Origin: Gaertneriomyces semiglobifer
Taxonomy: Eukaryota > Chytridiomycota > Chytridiomycetes > Spizellomycetales > Spizellomycetaceae
Assembly (NCBI GenBank): GCA_025558075.1
Contig: JAHLKF010000009.1
Coordinates: forward strand, 1 to 64,000
Length of the DNA: 64,000 nt
Reading direction: 5' to 3'
Under the pieces are notes generated by a model. The model was not told where the DNA came from, did not search any database, and saw nothing but the letters and a program-made list of their open reading frames with translations. Of this stretch, positions 32,160 through 41,676 are shown piece by piece. Both the position numbers and the translations under genes were made by a program. Each line of letters opens with the position of its first letter. Within the stretch, counting starts at the first letter, position 1.

Positions 32160-32391
32160 AGGCCAATGGCATTATTGATGAGTTCCGCCCATTGAGCACA
32201 TGATTGTGCAGCACTTCAATCGTGTGCTCAATGTGCGAAAGCCGACATCTCGAAGAACAAGGTGTCCCCGTCCTTCACTGGGGCGTCAAAATCTGTCAGG
32301 ATGTTTGCTACCGCGGGTTCGGGAACAGAGACGTGAACGCCTCAAGAGGGCATCCGTCCCAAATGTGCTTGGCTCTTCCTTGAGGGGACTG
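32160..32391 (+). pseudogene. Decayed Fanzor/TnpB-like fragment, copy B (zinc ribbon)
   Basis: One frame reads KANGIIDEFRPLST, then an in-frame TGA at 32201-32203, then LCSTSIVCSMCESRHL, then WGVKICQDVCYRGFG and NRDVNAS. The zinc ribbon is C-x2-C at 32225-32236, 19 residues, then C-x3-C at 32294-32308, with NRDVNA at 32324-32341. DEF-x(n)-TS-x-x-CS-x-C before the ribbon and NRDVNA after it is the TnpB/Fanzor arrangement. The same 10-nt-loop hairpin as in copy A is present (32191-32206 with 32217-32232, one mismatch). The frame ends at a TGA about 50 nt after NRDVNA. The rest of the protein is missing, so only the C-terminal piece survives. Confidence 0.65.
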
Positions 32392-32764
32392 AAAGGCGAA
32401 GCAGAAAACGTCAAACAACCAGTGCTTCTGTGGTTTGCGGGCAAGAGTCTTTTGAAACCGTTACTCGCTGATTGTTGGCACGATCGTCAGAAATGGCGGC
32501 AATCGAAGATGTAGAACTGCATTAGACAGTTAGCAGTTGGTTCCCCTAGATCCACATATCCAACCTAAATAAACAATGAATAAAAAAGGAACACTTGTTT
32601 GCGTCAATGTTCCCAAATCGCGTTATCGACTACACCGCGGACTTTCACACCTTTCAATTCGCAGAATATCACCCCCCGCTTTTTGGCAGAGCATCAACAC
32701 AATTGACAATTTGCCAGAGGTTCCGTAGATAGAAACCCCTTGGACTTGCTCCTCGCACCCTGCG

Positions 32765-34205
32765 ATGACAGGCCTTGTCGGTCGGTTGTCAGCGGCATTG
32801 AGGTCCAGGAAAAGCGTGGGAATTGCGCTTCTGCTGTTGGTCGTCTTCCTCTGGGTATCAAGCAATTTTCTCACTTACGTGAGTATTCCGTTATTCAGTA
32901 GAAAAGCATCCTCGCTCGACACTGGTTCACCATTGTTTACTCTCGTTTGCGACAGGCTATCTACGCGGATAACTCGTATTCAAAGCCTTACTTTGTCACT
33001 TACGTGAATACGGCCACATTCTCGCTCTACCTGCTCCCATGGGCTATTCGCTGCGCATGGAAAAAATGGCGTGGGCGGTCCGTCTCTGATGACAGTGCTT
33101 ATGCCAGGGTTGCCAATGATATGGAAGGAGCGGATGCTGGTGTCGTCAAGGAATTCATGCCCGACCGGCTGGATACGTGGCAAACCTTCAAGTTATCTGG
33201 AGAATTCTGTCTCATATGGTTCATCGTAAGTTCTCCAAATTTTTTGAACGTAAAATTGCCACACTCTTAAAGTTGACTCGTGTGTTGCAAATATGATAGG
33301 CGAACTACTTCTCCGGCGCCTCATTTCAGTTCACGAGCGTCGCCAGCGGGTCCATCCTCAGCTCCACAAGCAGCATTTTCACACTCCTCCTAGCGGCGGC
33401 ACTGGGCGTGGAGCGATTCACCTTTGCCAAACTACTCACCGTACTCTTATCCCTATTCGGTATCGGTCTCATTTCATCCACTGATCTCGACAGTGGGCCG
33501 GACGAAGAATACCCACGCACTCCCAAGCAATACATGATTGGAGATGCCATGGCCCTGCTAGGAGCACTGGCGTATGCGATTTACACCACAGTTATGAAAG
33601 TACGAGTGGGCAGTGAAGATCGGGTGGACATGCAGCAGTTCTTTGGATTCGTCGGCGTCATCAATGCCGTGTGTCTCTGGCCCGGGTTACTGTTTCTTGA
33701 CTGGATGAAATGGGAAACGTTTGAAGCACCGCCAGATGAGAGAGTATGGTTGATTGTTATCGTAAGTTTCCGTCTCTCCCCATATTTGACGCACTGTCTT
33801 TGTCTCCACACTTATTGCCTTACACTGACGCGCGCGCTCTCTCTCTTTCTTTCTCTCTGAAATGCAATGCAGTCCAATGCCGTCATCACGCTCGTCTCCG
33901 ATTTCGCCTGGGCACACGCCATGCTATACACCACCCCGCTTCTGGTAACCGTTGGACTCAGTCTGACCATTCCATTGTCCCTGCTGGGCCAAGTGGTGTT
34001 CTTTGACAAGGACTTAACATTCACGTACGCGATTGGCGCCGCAATGGTCTTTATCGCATTCTGGGGCATCAATAAAGAAGAGGAGCCCGATATCGTGGCA
34101 ATGGAAGCGTCGCGACGAGCGAGTCTTATCGGACCAAGTATCGTTGCGTCTCAGCCTGAGGACGACTTGGATATTTTTGTTCCCGGCCCGAGTGGTAGCG
34201 AGTAA
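32765..34205 (+). CDS. SLC35F5/Thi74-type drug/metabolite transporter family protein, 392 aa
   Basis: A multi-pass membrane protein. Exons: 32765-32878, 32956-33225, 33300-33761, 33873-34205; all phases agree. After splicing there are about ten hydrophobic helices, beginning ALLLLVVFLWVSSNFLTYAI. Family features are YSKPYFVTYVNTATFSLYLL, then ANYFSGASFQFTSVASGSIL, SSTSSIFTLLLAAALGVERF, DAMALLGALAYAIYTTVMKV and SLTIPLSLLGQVVFF near the end. The yeast relatives (Thi74, YML018C) are vacuolar membrane proteins; the animal relatives are SLC35F3/4/5, partly linked to thiamine. A hydrophilic loop between helices 2 and 3 and a charged C-terminal tail (QPEDDLDIFVPGPSGSE) face the cytosol. The substrate cannot be read from the sequence. 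Confidence 0.92.
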
Positions 34206-34603
34206 GCAGGTGTTTTCTTAGAATTTCCGGAATTTTTGGGACGTTTTCAACGGACCTTTTTAAGTGACTTGGTATTCCAAGGCGAAAACGAGACCAGGGG
34301 TAGTGAAGACATGCCAAGTTTTAATTTTTTTTTGCTTTTGCTGAAATAGCAGCACTATTTGTACTATTCACAACACGAAATTTATAAACTAGAAACGACT
34401 CTCTATGGTATGTTTGCTCCACCCGTGGTGGATATATACAGCAAATCGGCCAAAATGTGAATATGATATAGGTGCAAGAAAAGGGCGGGGGCAGGTTCTA
34501 TGGATGCTAATGTGATGCTATGAATCTATGATGATGGGATGAGTCTATAGATGCGTTGTATGTGTGTGTGCGTGATAAGAGTGTTGATGATTGGCTTTTT
34601 GCT
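34206..34603. other. Convergent 3' intergenic region
   Basis: A/T-rich with repeated ATGATG/GATGCTATG stretches around 34500-34560. No gene was seen. Confidence 0.45.
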
Positions 34604-35989
34604 CTACGCCCGTATCGCATATCGAGCAGAAGTGTGTGCGTCAGGGCTCATAGGCGAGGGCAGACTGTGGTACTCTACAGATCCGTTCGGTGATAGGTCG
34701 TATTCTTGCTGCACACCGTGAGACCGCGACCCGTACATGGACGATGCCACAGCCATGGCCTCCATCTTGCGGTCGCAACCCCACTTGACGACGTGACGGT
34801 TCAGCGCGTCGTGGCGACTAAACACTTTTCCACACGCCCCGCATTTGAAAGGACGAATGCCGAGATGTATCCGGGTATGTCTCTTGAGATCATGCTTTCG
34901 AGAAAAGGAGGCTGGACATAACTCGCAGTGGAACGGCTTGGGGTGTTGAGCGGCGGAGCTTCTTGATGTGGAAGCGCGAACGGGAGCAATGGTGGCAGGA
35001 ATGGGAAAAGGAACCTTGGGAGTCTCCTGTGTTGGTGAAGGGCTGCCGTCGGTAGAGTCTTGGTCGGCGGTGCATAGAGGGTCGCTTTCAGTAGCGGCGG
35101 CAATGTAATGCTCTGTAATGGATGGCGGAATGTAGGTGTGGTGACGGTCTGTCAGTGCATGTTGAATTTGCTTGGCAATTTGAGCTTGTCTGTGACCCTT
35201 TATTTGTAGGGAGGCGGAGGGTGTGGGTTGAGTTGATGCACTACCTTTACGCGTGGGTTGAACTTGGTTGGAGGCGGGTTGAGCTTGGGGACTCGGGGTG
35301 AAGGCGTTCTCCATCACAAAGAACTGGTCATCAGGAACACCGCGCACGCCCTTGGGCTTTGAGTTTTTGGAAGCAGTAGGGGCTTTGCTCATGGTAACAG
35401 GCGCTGGAATGGGCGCGGGGTATTCCTCCTTGATGGTAACCAAAGTTTGCTTGTACATTGCCTCCGAGTCATCCGGGAGCGGTGACGGAGGGGGAGTGCG
35501 AAGCTGTCTGGCTTGGAACAAGGGAGAAGCGCTTTCCAGGTCAGACGAGCAAGCAGAGGACGCGGAGGAGAAAGACATGCTACGTTCTTCGGTAGGTGTT
35601 GGAAGACCGTGGAAGGGGTACTCGGCAGCGCGCAAGTGCATCATGGGTGCAGGTGTGTCAAGGTGATCATACGAATAGAATCCACCGTCGGGATGACAGG
35701 CGCTGAATGAAGGAACGGCGGGCCAGCAGCAGCCGGCATCAATCTTGCAATGTGGGTGGCCGACATAGTCGTCATCGTCTTGGGATCCAAGAAAGATGCC
35801 GACAGGCTGCTCATCGATGAATGCATCGACGTCGAGACAGTAGGCATTGTCGGGAATAGGCTCATCGGTAGCGGGTTCCTTTGGACAAGTTGGCGGCCGA
35901 ACTAGAGGCGGGCCAAGAGGAGAATCGGGAGCCAAGTCGGCGTCCAGAGTTTGTATGCCAAAAATATCTTCCAAGAAGAAGTCGTCCAT
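34604..35989 (-). CDS. C2H2 zinc-finger transcription factor
   Basis: An intact single exon starting at the ATG at 35989 (MDDFFLEDIFGIQTLDADL, an acidic/hydrophobic start typical of activation domains). The middle is Ser/Pro/Thr-rich. Two C-terminal fingers are FHCELCPASFSRKHDLKRHT and FKCGACGKVFSRHDALNRHV, the second followed by WGCD (C2HC-like). A KR-rich region flanks the fingers. The stop is at 34604. The finger layout and linker (RIHLGIRPFKC) are the same as in the factors at 19200 and 27323, and finger identity is highest in the FSRKxDLKRH and DALxRH blocks. It is probably a member of the same expanded family of early-diverging-fungus regulators. No target can be inferred. Confidence 0.9.
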   Translation of the reverse strand: MDDFFLEDIFGIQTLDADLAPDSPLGPPLVRPPTCPKEPATDEPIPDNAYCLDVDAFIDEQPVGIFLGSQDDDDYVGHPHCKIDAGCCWPAVPSFSACHPDGGFYSYDHLDTPAPMMHLRAAEYPFHGLPTPTEERSMSFSSASSACSSDLESASPLFQARQLRTPPPSPLPDDSEAMYKQTLVTIKEEYPAPIPAPVTMSKAPTASKNSKPKGVRGVPDDQFFVMENAFTPSPQAQPASNQVQPTRKGSASTQPTPSASLQIKGHRQAQIAKQIQHALTDRHHTYIPPSITEHYIAAATESDPLCTADQDSTDGSPSPTQETPKVPFPIPATIAPVRASTSRSSAAQHPKPFHCELCPASFSRKHDLKRHTRIHLGIRPFKCGACGKVFSRHDALNRHVVKWGCDRKMEAMAVASSMYGSRSHGVQQEYDLSPNGSVEYHSLPSPMSPDAHTSARYAIRA

Positions 35990-38147
35990 CGTGATATAAG
36001 TTAATGATGTGGAAAAGTGCAGCACAGAATGGTATATACGCAAAATGAAGAGCAAGGTTGCTCAAATGAAGAGAATGGGGAGGACAACGTGCCCGTGAGC
36101 GTGTAGCGAGGAGGGAAACGTACGAGAAAGCCCTCCTTTTAAGCCTCAGCAGACAGTGCGGGGTGGAAAAAGGGGGGCTACGGGAGCACAGAGTGAGTGA
36201 GAGTGGAGGAAGGAATGGACGACCGCGACACTCATGTATACGAGCGATGCACGAACGACTAGTTGTCGTCGTTAGAGAGAAGGGGAAGGGGGGGCGTGGT
36301 TGAGGCCAAGACCAAAGTGTTTAAACCAAGGGACACTGGACGTTTTCTCGGTAGGACAAGTAGTACTAGCCGGAGTCCGGTGGGCGGGCGTTGTGCTCCC
36401 TCTTGATGCAACCCCCCCGCTCACGTCCCCCCCAGCCACAACTGCCACATTCAGACATCACCATGTCCTCCTTCATCAACTTCATCTTCATTTTGCATCC
36501 TGTCGCGGTTGTACGAAGTGTCAGTTTACCGGCGAGCTGTCCAACTGTTCGAGGTGGAATTGCGCGCGTCAATTTACCTACTCCAGGAGATTACTGTCGC
36601 ACAGTTACAACATTTCGGAAAACCCACGTTACCGGTCGGGCTACACTCTGGTAGTTAACGCGGGGTGGCGGCTCCGGACACCTGGTTCCGGGCGTTCGGC
36701 ATAGGGATCTACGCTGTCGGTTGATGGTCGCCTACTTGTTGCCCCGCTCCCGTCATCTGAATCCATGTTCCCGGGCGGGCGCCATGATTTTCCCTTATTT
36801 TCATGCGCGACTTGATAAGGAACTTAAACACTCTTAAGCATCTTTCAAATTTTGCTGGTGGTAATCGCATCGGACCCATTATCTGGGCAACTTGCTATTG
36901 ACCCCGAATTAACTGTTTCCGTATAATTGTCGACAAAAACTTCATAGCAACTTAGCAACCACACATTCGGTTCAGCCTCCTCTTCAACGGCAGCAGGAAT
37001 CCAGAAGCGGAGCCACACTTGTTGAGCCTTTCGCCTGTCGCGATAGGTTGCATGCATGCAGTCAAGCCATCTTTCTCTTCACCTGTCAAAACCCAGCGCT
37101 ATAGCTGTATTCTGAAACCCGGTCTGGTTTTTCTTTTTTTAGCACTTACTTCTCACTCCTGGGAAAACCTCTACGCGTCAGTGTTCAGTTCCGTATTCCT
37201 ATTAACGGGCCTCGAACACCGAGCGTTCCTGAATGCCCGAGCGAAAAGCCTTTGTGCTAAAGTCCACAGGTCCGCTGGACCTAGAGCGATTTGATTTCTC
37301 CTGTGGATCATTAAATGAATCAGGAACGTCGCTGGCGTAAAAGTTGCAAAATCTCATACCTATGTACCAATTTGGGCGATTTGCAGAGTTCCCAAGTCCG
37401 CCCGTATTATCACGAGATTACATCTTCCAGAAACGTTATATCGCCTAGATGGCGGAACTGTGGAGATCAAATTTCTCCTCAACTCTCTCTTGACGGATTG
37501 TCAAGTATTTTTTACCATGTTCCACGCCTTGGTCTGTTGTAGATCAACTGTAAAATCCAGGAACGAACACACAAGGACTCCATTTCCGTTGGACCACCGT
37601 CAAGTTACATGCATGCAGATAGACGTTCAACGCCAGCCCGGCGCCAACGCGCAGATCGAAACCCTCATCTAACGAACTCGGATCACAAGTGGCACAAGCG
37701 TTTTCTTTAAAGGCTTTTTTTTTGTTTGATATTGCTTCCATCATCTGACATTTGACAGCGGACGGTCAACTAATCTACCTAAATTGGCAACAGAGAACTA
37801 AAAGGTATCATATTTGGCCAAAAAGGCAATCTATATCATAAATCTGCAAGGAGGAGAGTCCATCAAAAAGCGAAATAGACTACTGCAAGGATTGGCTGGT
37901 CGAAGAACCGCTCCGGTATCAACGTATCCGAGAGAAGCAGTATTCCACAACTATAGACATCGTGTGATACTATGGAACCCTTGTCTCACTACGCGAGACC
38001 TCCCCAGCCATGCGCAGCTGCGCGCAGTGTCTTCTTTGGAGTCGCTCAATAGAAAACAATATGCCAACACGCAGCGCTACCGGAAATCGGACGATCAAGA
38101 GGACTTCCAACCAACGCGACTGTCCGGCGTAGCAAGTCCGTCGGTGA
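35990..38147. other. Gene-poor region, 2.2 kb
   Basis: The first part is the upstream region of the third C2H2 factor (TATATA at 36033-36038). The remainder (36300-38147) has only short open frames without recognisable domains and a T-run at 37127-37138. No RNA gene was detected. Confidence 0.45.
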
Positions 38148-40798
38148 CTATGACGGTACTTCTTTTGCCCGTTTGTACCCCGTAGCAGTCCCAACACTGC
38201 TTGATCGATTGCGCCCTCGGTACTCTGCCACAATACTAGCACGACCAGTCTCCCAGCGCTTGGCTGACAGGTATTCCTTCTGAACATCCTCTACCCTTGT
38301 CCCAACCACCCCTTCATAATCAGGATCCACTAGCTGGCGTATGCTCTCAACGTCCAGGATTCGCACAAGGTCCATCTTTGGGATGACGAGTACTTCACAC
38401 GGCGTGGTCGCTAACACTGTCATGTCCAACGCAGCAGCCAAGGACTCGCGTTCATACTCGGATGCCCCTTGTGCAGAGTCTCGAGGTGCTCTAATTTTTG
38501 TTGCCGCCGACTGCGTATTTTTCCAGTGACTGTCATACTGACGCTCCACAGCTCGCTGCAGAATATCCACTTTGGTTGACGAGATACTCTGAGATCGATA
38601 GACGGCGGCTTCGGTTTGTAGTAAGCGCAACGGTGGGAAATGCGCGTGTGGTTCGAGCTCTCCCAAAGACAGCATCCGGTAAATCAATTGCTCGCCCTGC
38701 AGTAACTCGCATGGCATTGTTCCTGGTGGCACCGCGTAAAGTCCATTCGAAGTTCGAGGCTCGTCGCTCGACACTGAAGAACGGAGTGATACAGATGTAC
38801 TCGGCCGGCTGGACCGGTCTGAAAGGTTTGGCGTTGCCGCAGGACTACAGGCAGGGGGACCAATGTCCGTCCTCTTCAAAACAAAAGGAACTCGTCGAAG
38901 TATTTTACACGTGCCGCGGATGAGGAAGCAGATATTCTTCCTCTCCTCCGGCGGCAAAATGATCTGATTAGCCTCGTATCTCGCTGCGGTGGCAATCACC
39001 ATCAGTTGTTTTAATAACTCTGGCGGTGTATCCTTGAATGGCCCAAAGCATTGCCAAATAGGCATTGCGCCATCCGTTCCGTCCCCGGTGGTGACCGCTT
39101 GCACGTACTCATCGACAGGCACAGCGAATAACATTGTCTCTACGACAGCCTCAATAGTAACTTTGCGGGGAGCTGCGGGGTCGCTCAAGGGCACCGCGCC
39201 AAAACACTCCCCAGCACTATAAGATCGCACGTCGGAAGTAGCAGGATCAGTTGCTATACAAGCACCAGAAAGCAAGAAGTACACAAAAAGTGGAGAATGT
39301 CCCGCTTTGATGATGAGTCTCCCCGGAGCAACGTGCAGGAGAGTTGCATATCGCGCCATAGCACGCCGTACAGGAGCAGGTAACTTTGCAAAACTTTGGA
39401 TATGAATCAGCAGAGTATCCTACACAAACATTAGGTTAACAAGACCCCTACATTGTAGCGCCAACTGATGTCCCTCACCAGCAGCTTCTCTTGCGCATCG
39501 GTTCTCTTTGCCGAAGGTATCGCCAAAATGTTCGCAATACGGCATCCAACCATAATGTTCTCCTTCTGTTGTATTTCGGCTAACATACCTTGAGCACTAG
39601 GCCCAAACGGAGACGGATCGCTTTTCTTGAACACCAGTGTTGAAAGCAACAGCTTTCTCACAGACGTGATCGCCCAAGTCCATCGTTTCTTGGCATTCGC
39701 ACGCCGGGCATTTGTCGACTCCATTTTTTTCCTTGAGTCAAGGAGCTCGGAGTGTGTGGTATCGGCCGAACCTATGGAAGGACGGCGCCTGCGGGTATCC
39801 GATAATCGAGGGGAGAGAGTGGGAGTGTTTGACCTCGACCCAACCATTGGTGTGAGCCTATCAGACGACTCTCTTCGATAACCTGTGCCCCAAGGTGTAG
39901 TGGGCATGTTCATGTCAACATCATCGTCGTCGAGTATGCGGGTTGCAATTATGTCCCCTGAGTTTAAGGTTTCTGATGAGCCAGTTACGCTTTTCGAGCT
40001 GTCCTCCATGCCTTTTGCGGATAGTCGACTCAGCAACTTTTCAGGTTTGACCTTGCCAGAAAGCATTCCATCCATGTCCACTTTTGCAAGCTCTGCCCGA
40101 TATCGGAAGAGTTGGAAAATGCGGCTACCGTCACTTTTACCGCGAGATTCCACAGAGTTTCTTCGACTCCGTCTGCTCACTTGCGGGCTTGCATTTGAGG
40201 CGCTATTGCCCTCAGATGCAGTTGATTTGGATTTTGGTAAAAAAACAGACGGGTCTACGATTCGCCTGTCGGTAGGTTGCGAGCCCATACTTCCAGACCG
40301 TCTTCGGCCAGGCACATTAAGGTTTCTCGGAGGTGACATAGATGTTGGCGTTCTTATTGAAGTTGCGTCCTCCGTTGGTCGGCCATCAACACCCGCTTCT
40401 TCATCTGCCAACGTCTCTTTAATGCTAGGCGTTCTCTGAGGCAATGGTGCCAAATCTCTTCTCGCAGGCGCAGCCCACAAAGACTCTCCTGACCCAATGG
40501 ACCGCCGACGTGGTCTCACTGATGGCGTGCCCATACTTCTTTCAAAGTCCGCGGACTTTGATGTTTCTATTCCAGACCAAGCGTGCACGCTTGATACCTT
40601 CTCTTTGGCTTTTGTCGCTTCTTTCGCAGCGTCCGGTCCGCACACAGACAAACGGGGCATGGTCAGCCTAGCTAACCCGCCAGAGTCCTTGGCCAATCCA
40701 TAGGTAGCTTCGCTCCGACCAATACCATCCTGAGTTCTCGCCGCTGGTGAAGAGATTTTTGGAAGCAGCATGTTTGGGGACTGCCATTCTGCTGGCAT
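38148..40798 (-). CDS. Cyclic nucleotide-binding domain protein, about 863 aa (CNBD2-like aspect)
   Basis: Exon 39479-40798 and exon 38148-39419, joined over a 59-nt intron (39420-39478, GTGAGG...GTGTAG), phase 0. The start is uncertain: the first in-frame ATG is 40798, but the frame is open further up and an upstream exon is possible. The N-terminal 350 residues are disordered and Ser-rich. A basic helix (KKRWTWAITSVRKLLLSTL) precedes the first cNMP-binding fold (LLHVAPGRLIIKAGHSPLFV, FLLSGACIA, YSAGECFGAVPLSD, PRKVTIEAV). A second, more degenerate fold follows (YEANQIILPPEERKNICFLI). In the phosphate-binding cassette the Glu of FGE is Ala (FGA) while the Arg (PRK) is kept, so cAMP binding may be weak or altered. 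Tandem-domain proteins of this kind occur in flagellated eukaryotes. Function inferred only. Confidence 0.75.
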
Positions 40799-41676
40799 TG
40801 GGACGGTATCCGCTACCAGAGGGTCCCAATCCGCCACTCGCTTTTTATCCCCTATGACACCATGACAATCCCGAAGAGCCCCGCCCGCCCGTCACAACCA
40901 GATGTTGGCGAGACATGGACCGGTTGCCGTTCAGAGTTGAAGGTTGTACCGCGTCCAGTCAGTGGAACGTCATTTACTGGCTCTGCCGCCACCACTTGCC
41001 GCCCTGAAGGAACTCAAAGATATGAAATGAATAGGGTTCCACTGACGAACGTTCGTCAGCCTTCCGTCCGCTCACAACAAATCCACCGAAATAGACAAGC
41101 GGGCTGACGTAGGGGATCTTTGCTAGATAGCAAGTCGCAAACAGTCCATAGAGCCCCTAACGCAATTTCATTGAAGAGTGTTCAAGCTTGCGAGGGACGT
41201 TGCATTCAGCAGCCAACCATGTGTTGCTGAAGCCATTCCGTCGCGCGTTTTCCGGTCGCATCGGGGGGTCATTTCATTGAGCTGAAATGAACAATACGGA
41301 CTGATAATCTTAAAAAAGTACTCAGCAACCGCTGATGATGAATTAACCAACCCACAGCTGTTGTCGTATTCGAAAGCACGACCATGTGAAGAAACCATGG
41401 TTGCCTGCAATTGAAGGAAGTCTGACGTGGCTCATAACAGGGTGTGTTTTTCATTTTCGGCCTTGCAAGTGGTGGATCTACGTTACCTTCATAGAGGGCA
41501 TATCACGTTCTGTGTAGTCATGGCTAGCGGAAGCGGCACAACAACGAATGGTTGATATCTTTTCTTTATTGTACTAACCAAGATGTGTTACGGGAAGAAC
41601 TTTAGAAATTCCAGAAACTCCATTCAATGTGCAATCTTCAATGATACCGACTCTTCTCTCTTGAGAGCCCGCTGCC
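40799..41676. other. Intergenic region between the CNBD gene and the helicase gene
   Basis: Upstream of the CNBD gene and downstream of the helicase gene (both minus). It may contain a 5' exon of the CNBD gene. A TCATTTCATTGAGCTGAAATGA palindrome-like stretch lies near 41269-41290. No separate gene was seen. Confidence 0.4.

Noticed and set aside
31730..32391. Repeat pair as a CRISPR-like array
   Set aside because: Only two long, diverged copies with protein-coding logic; no regular short repeats or spacers.
40837..40916. ATG at 40916 as the start of the cyclic-nucleotide-binding protein
   Set aside because: That frame hits a TAA before the coding region and is out of phase by one base. The first in-frame ATG is 40798.
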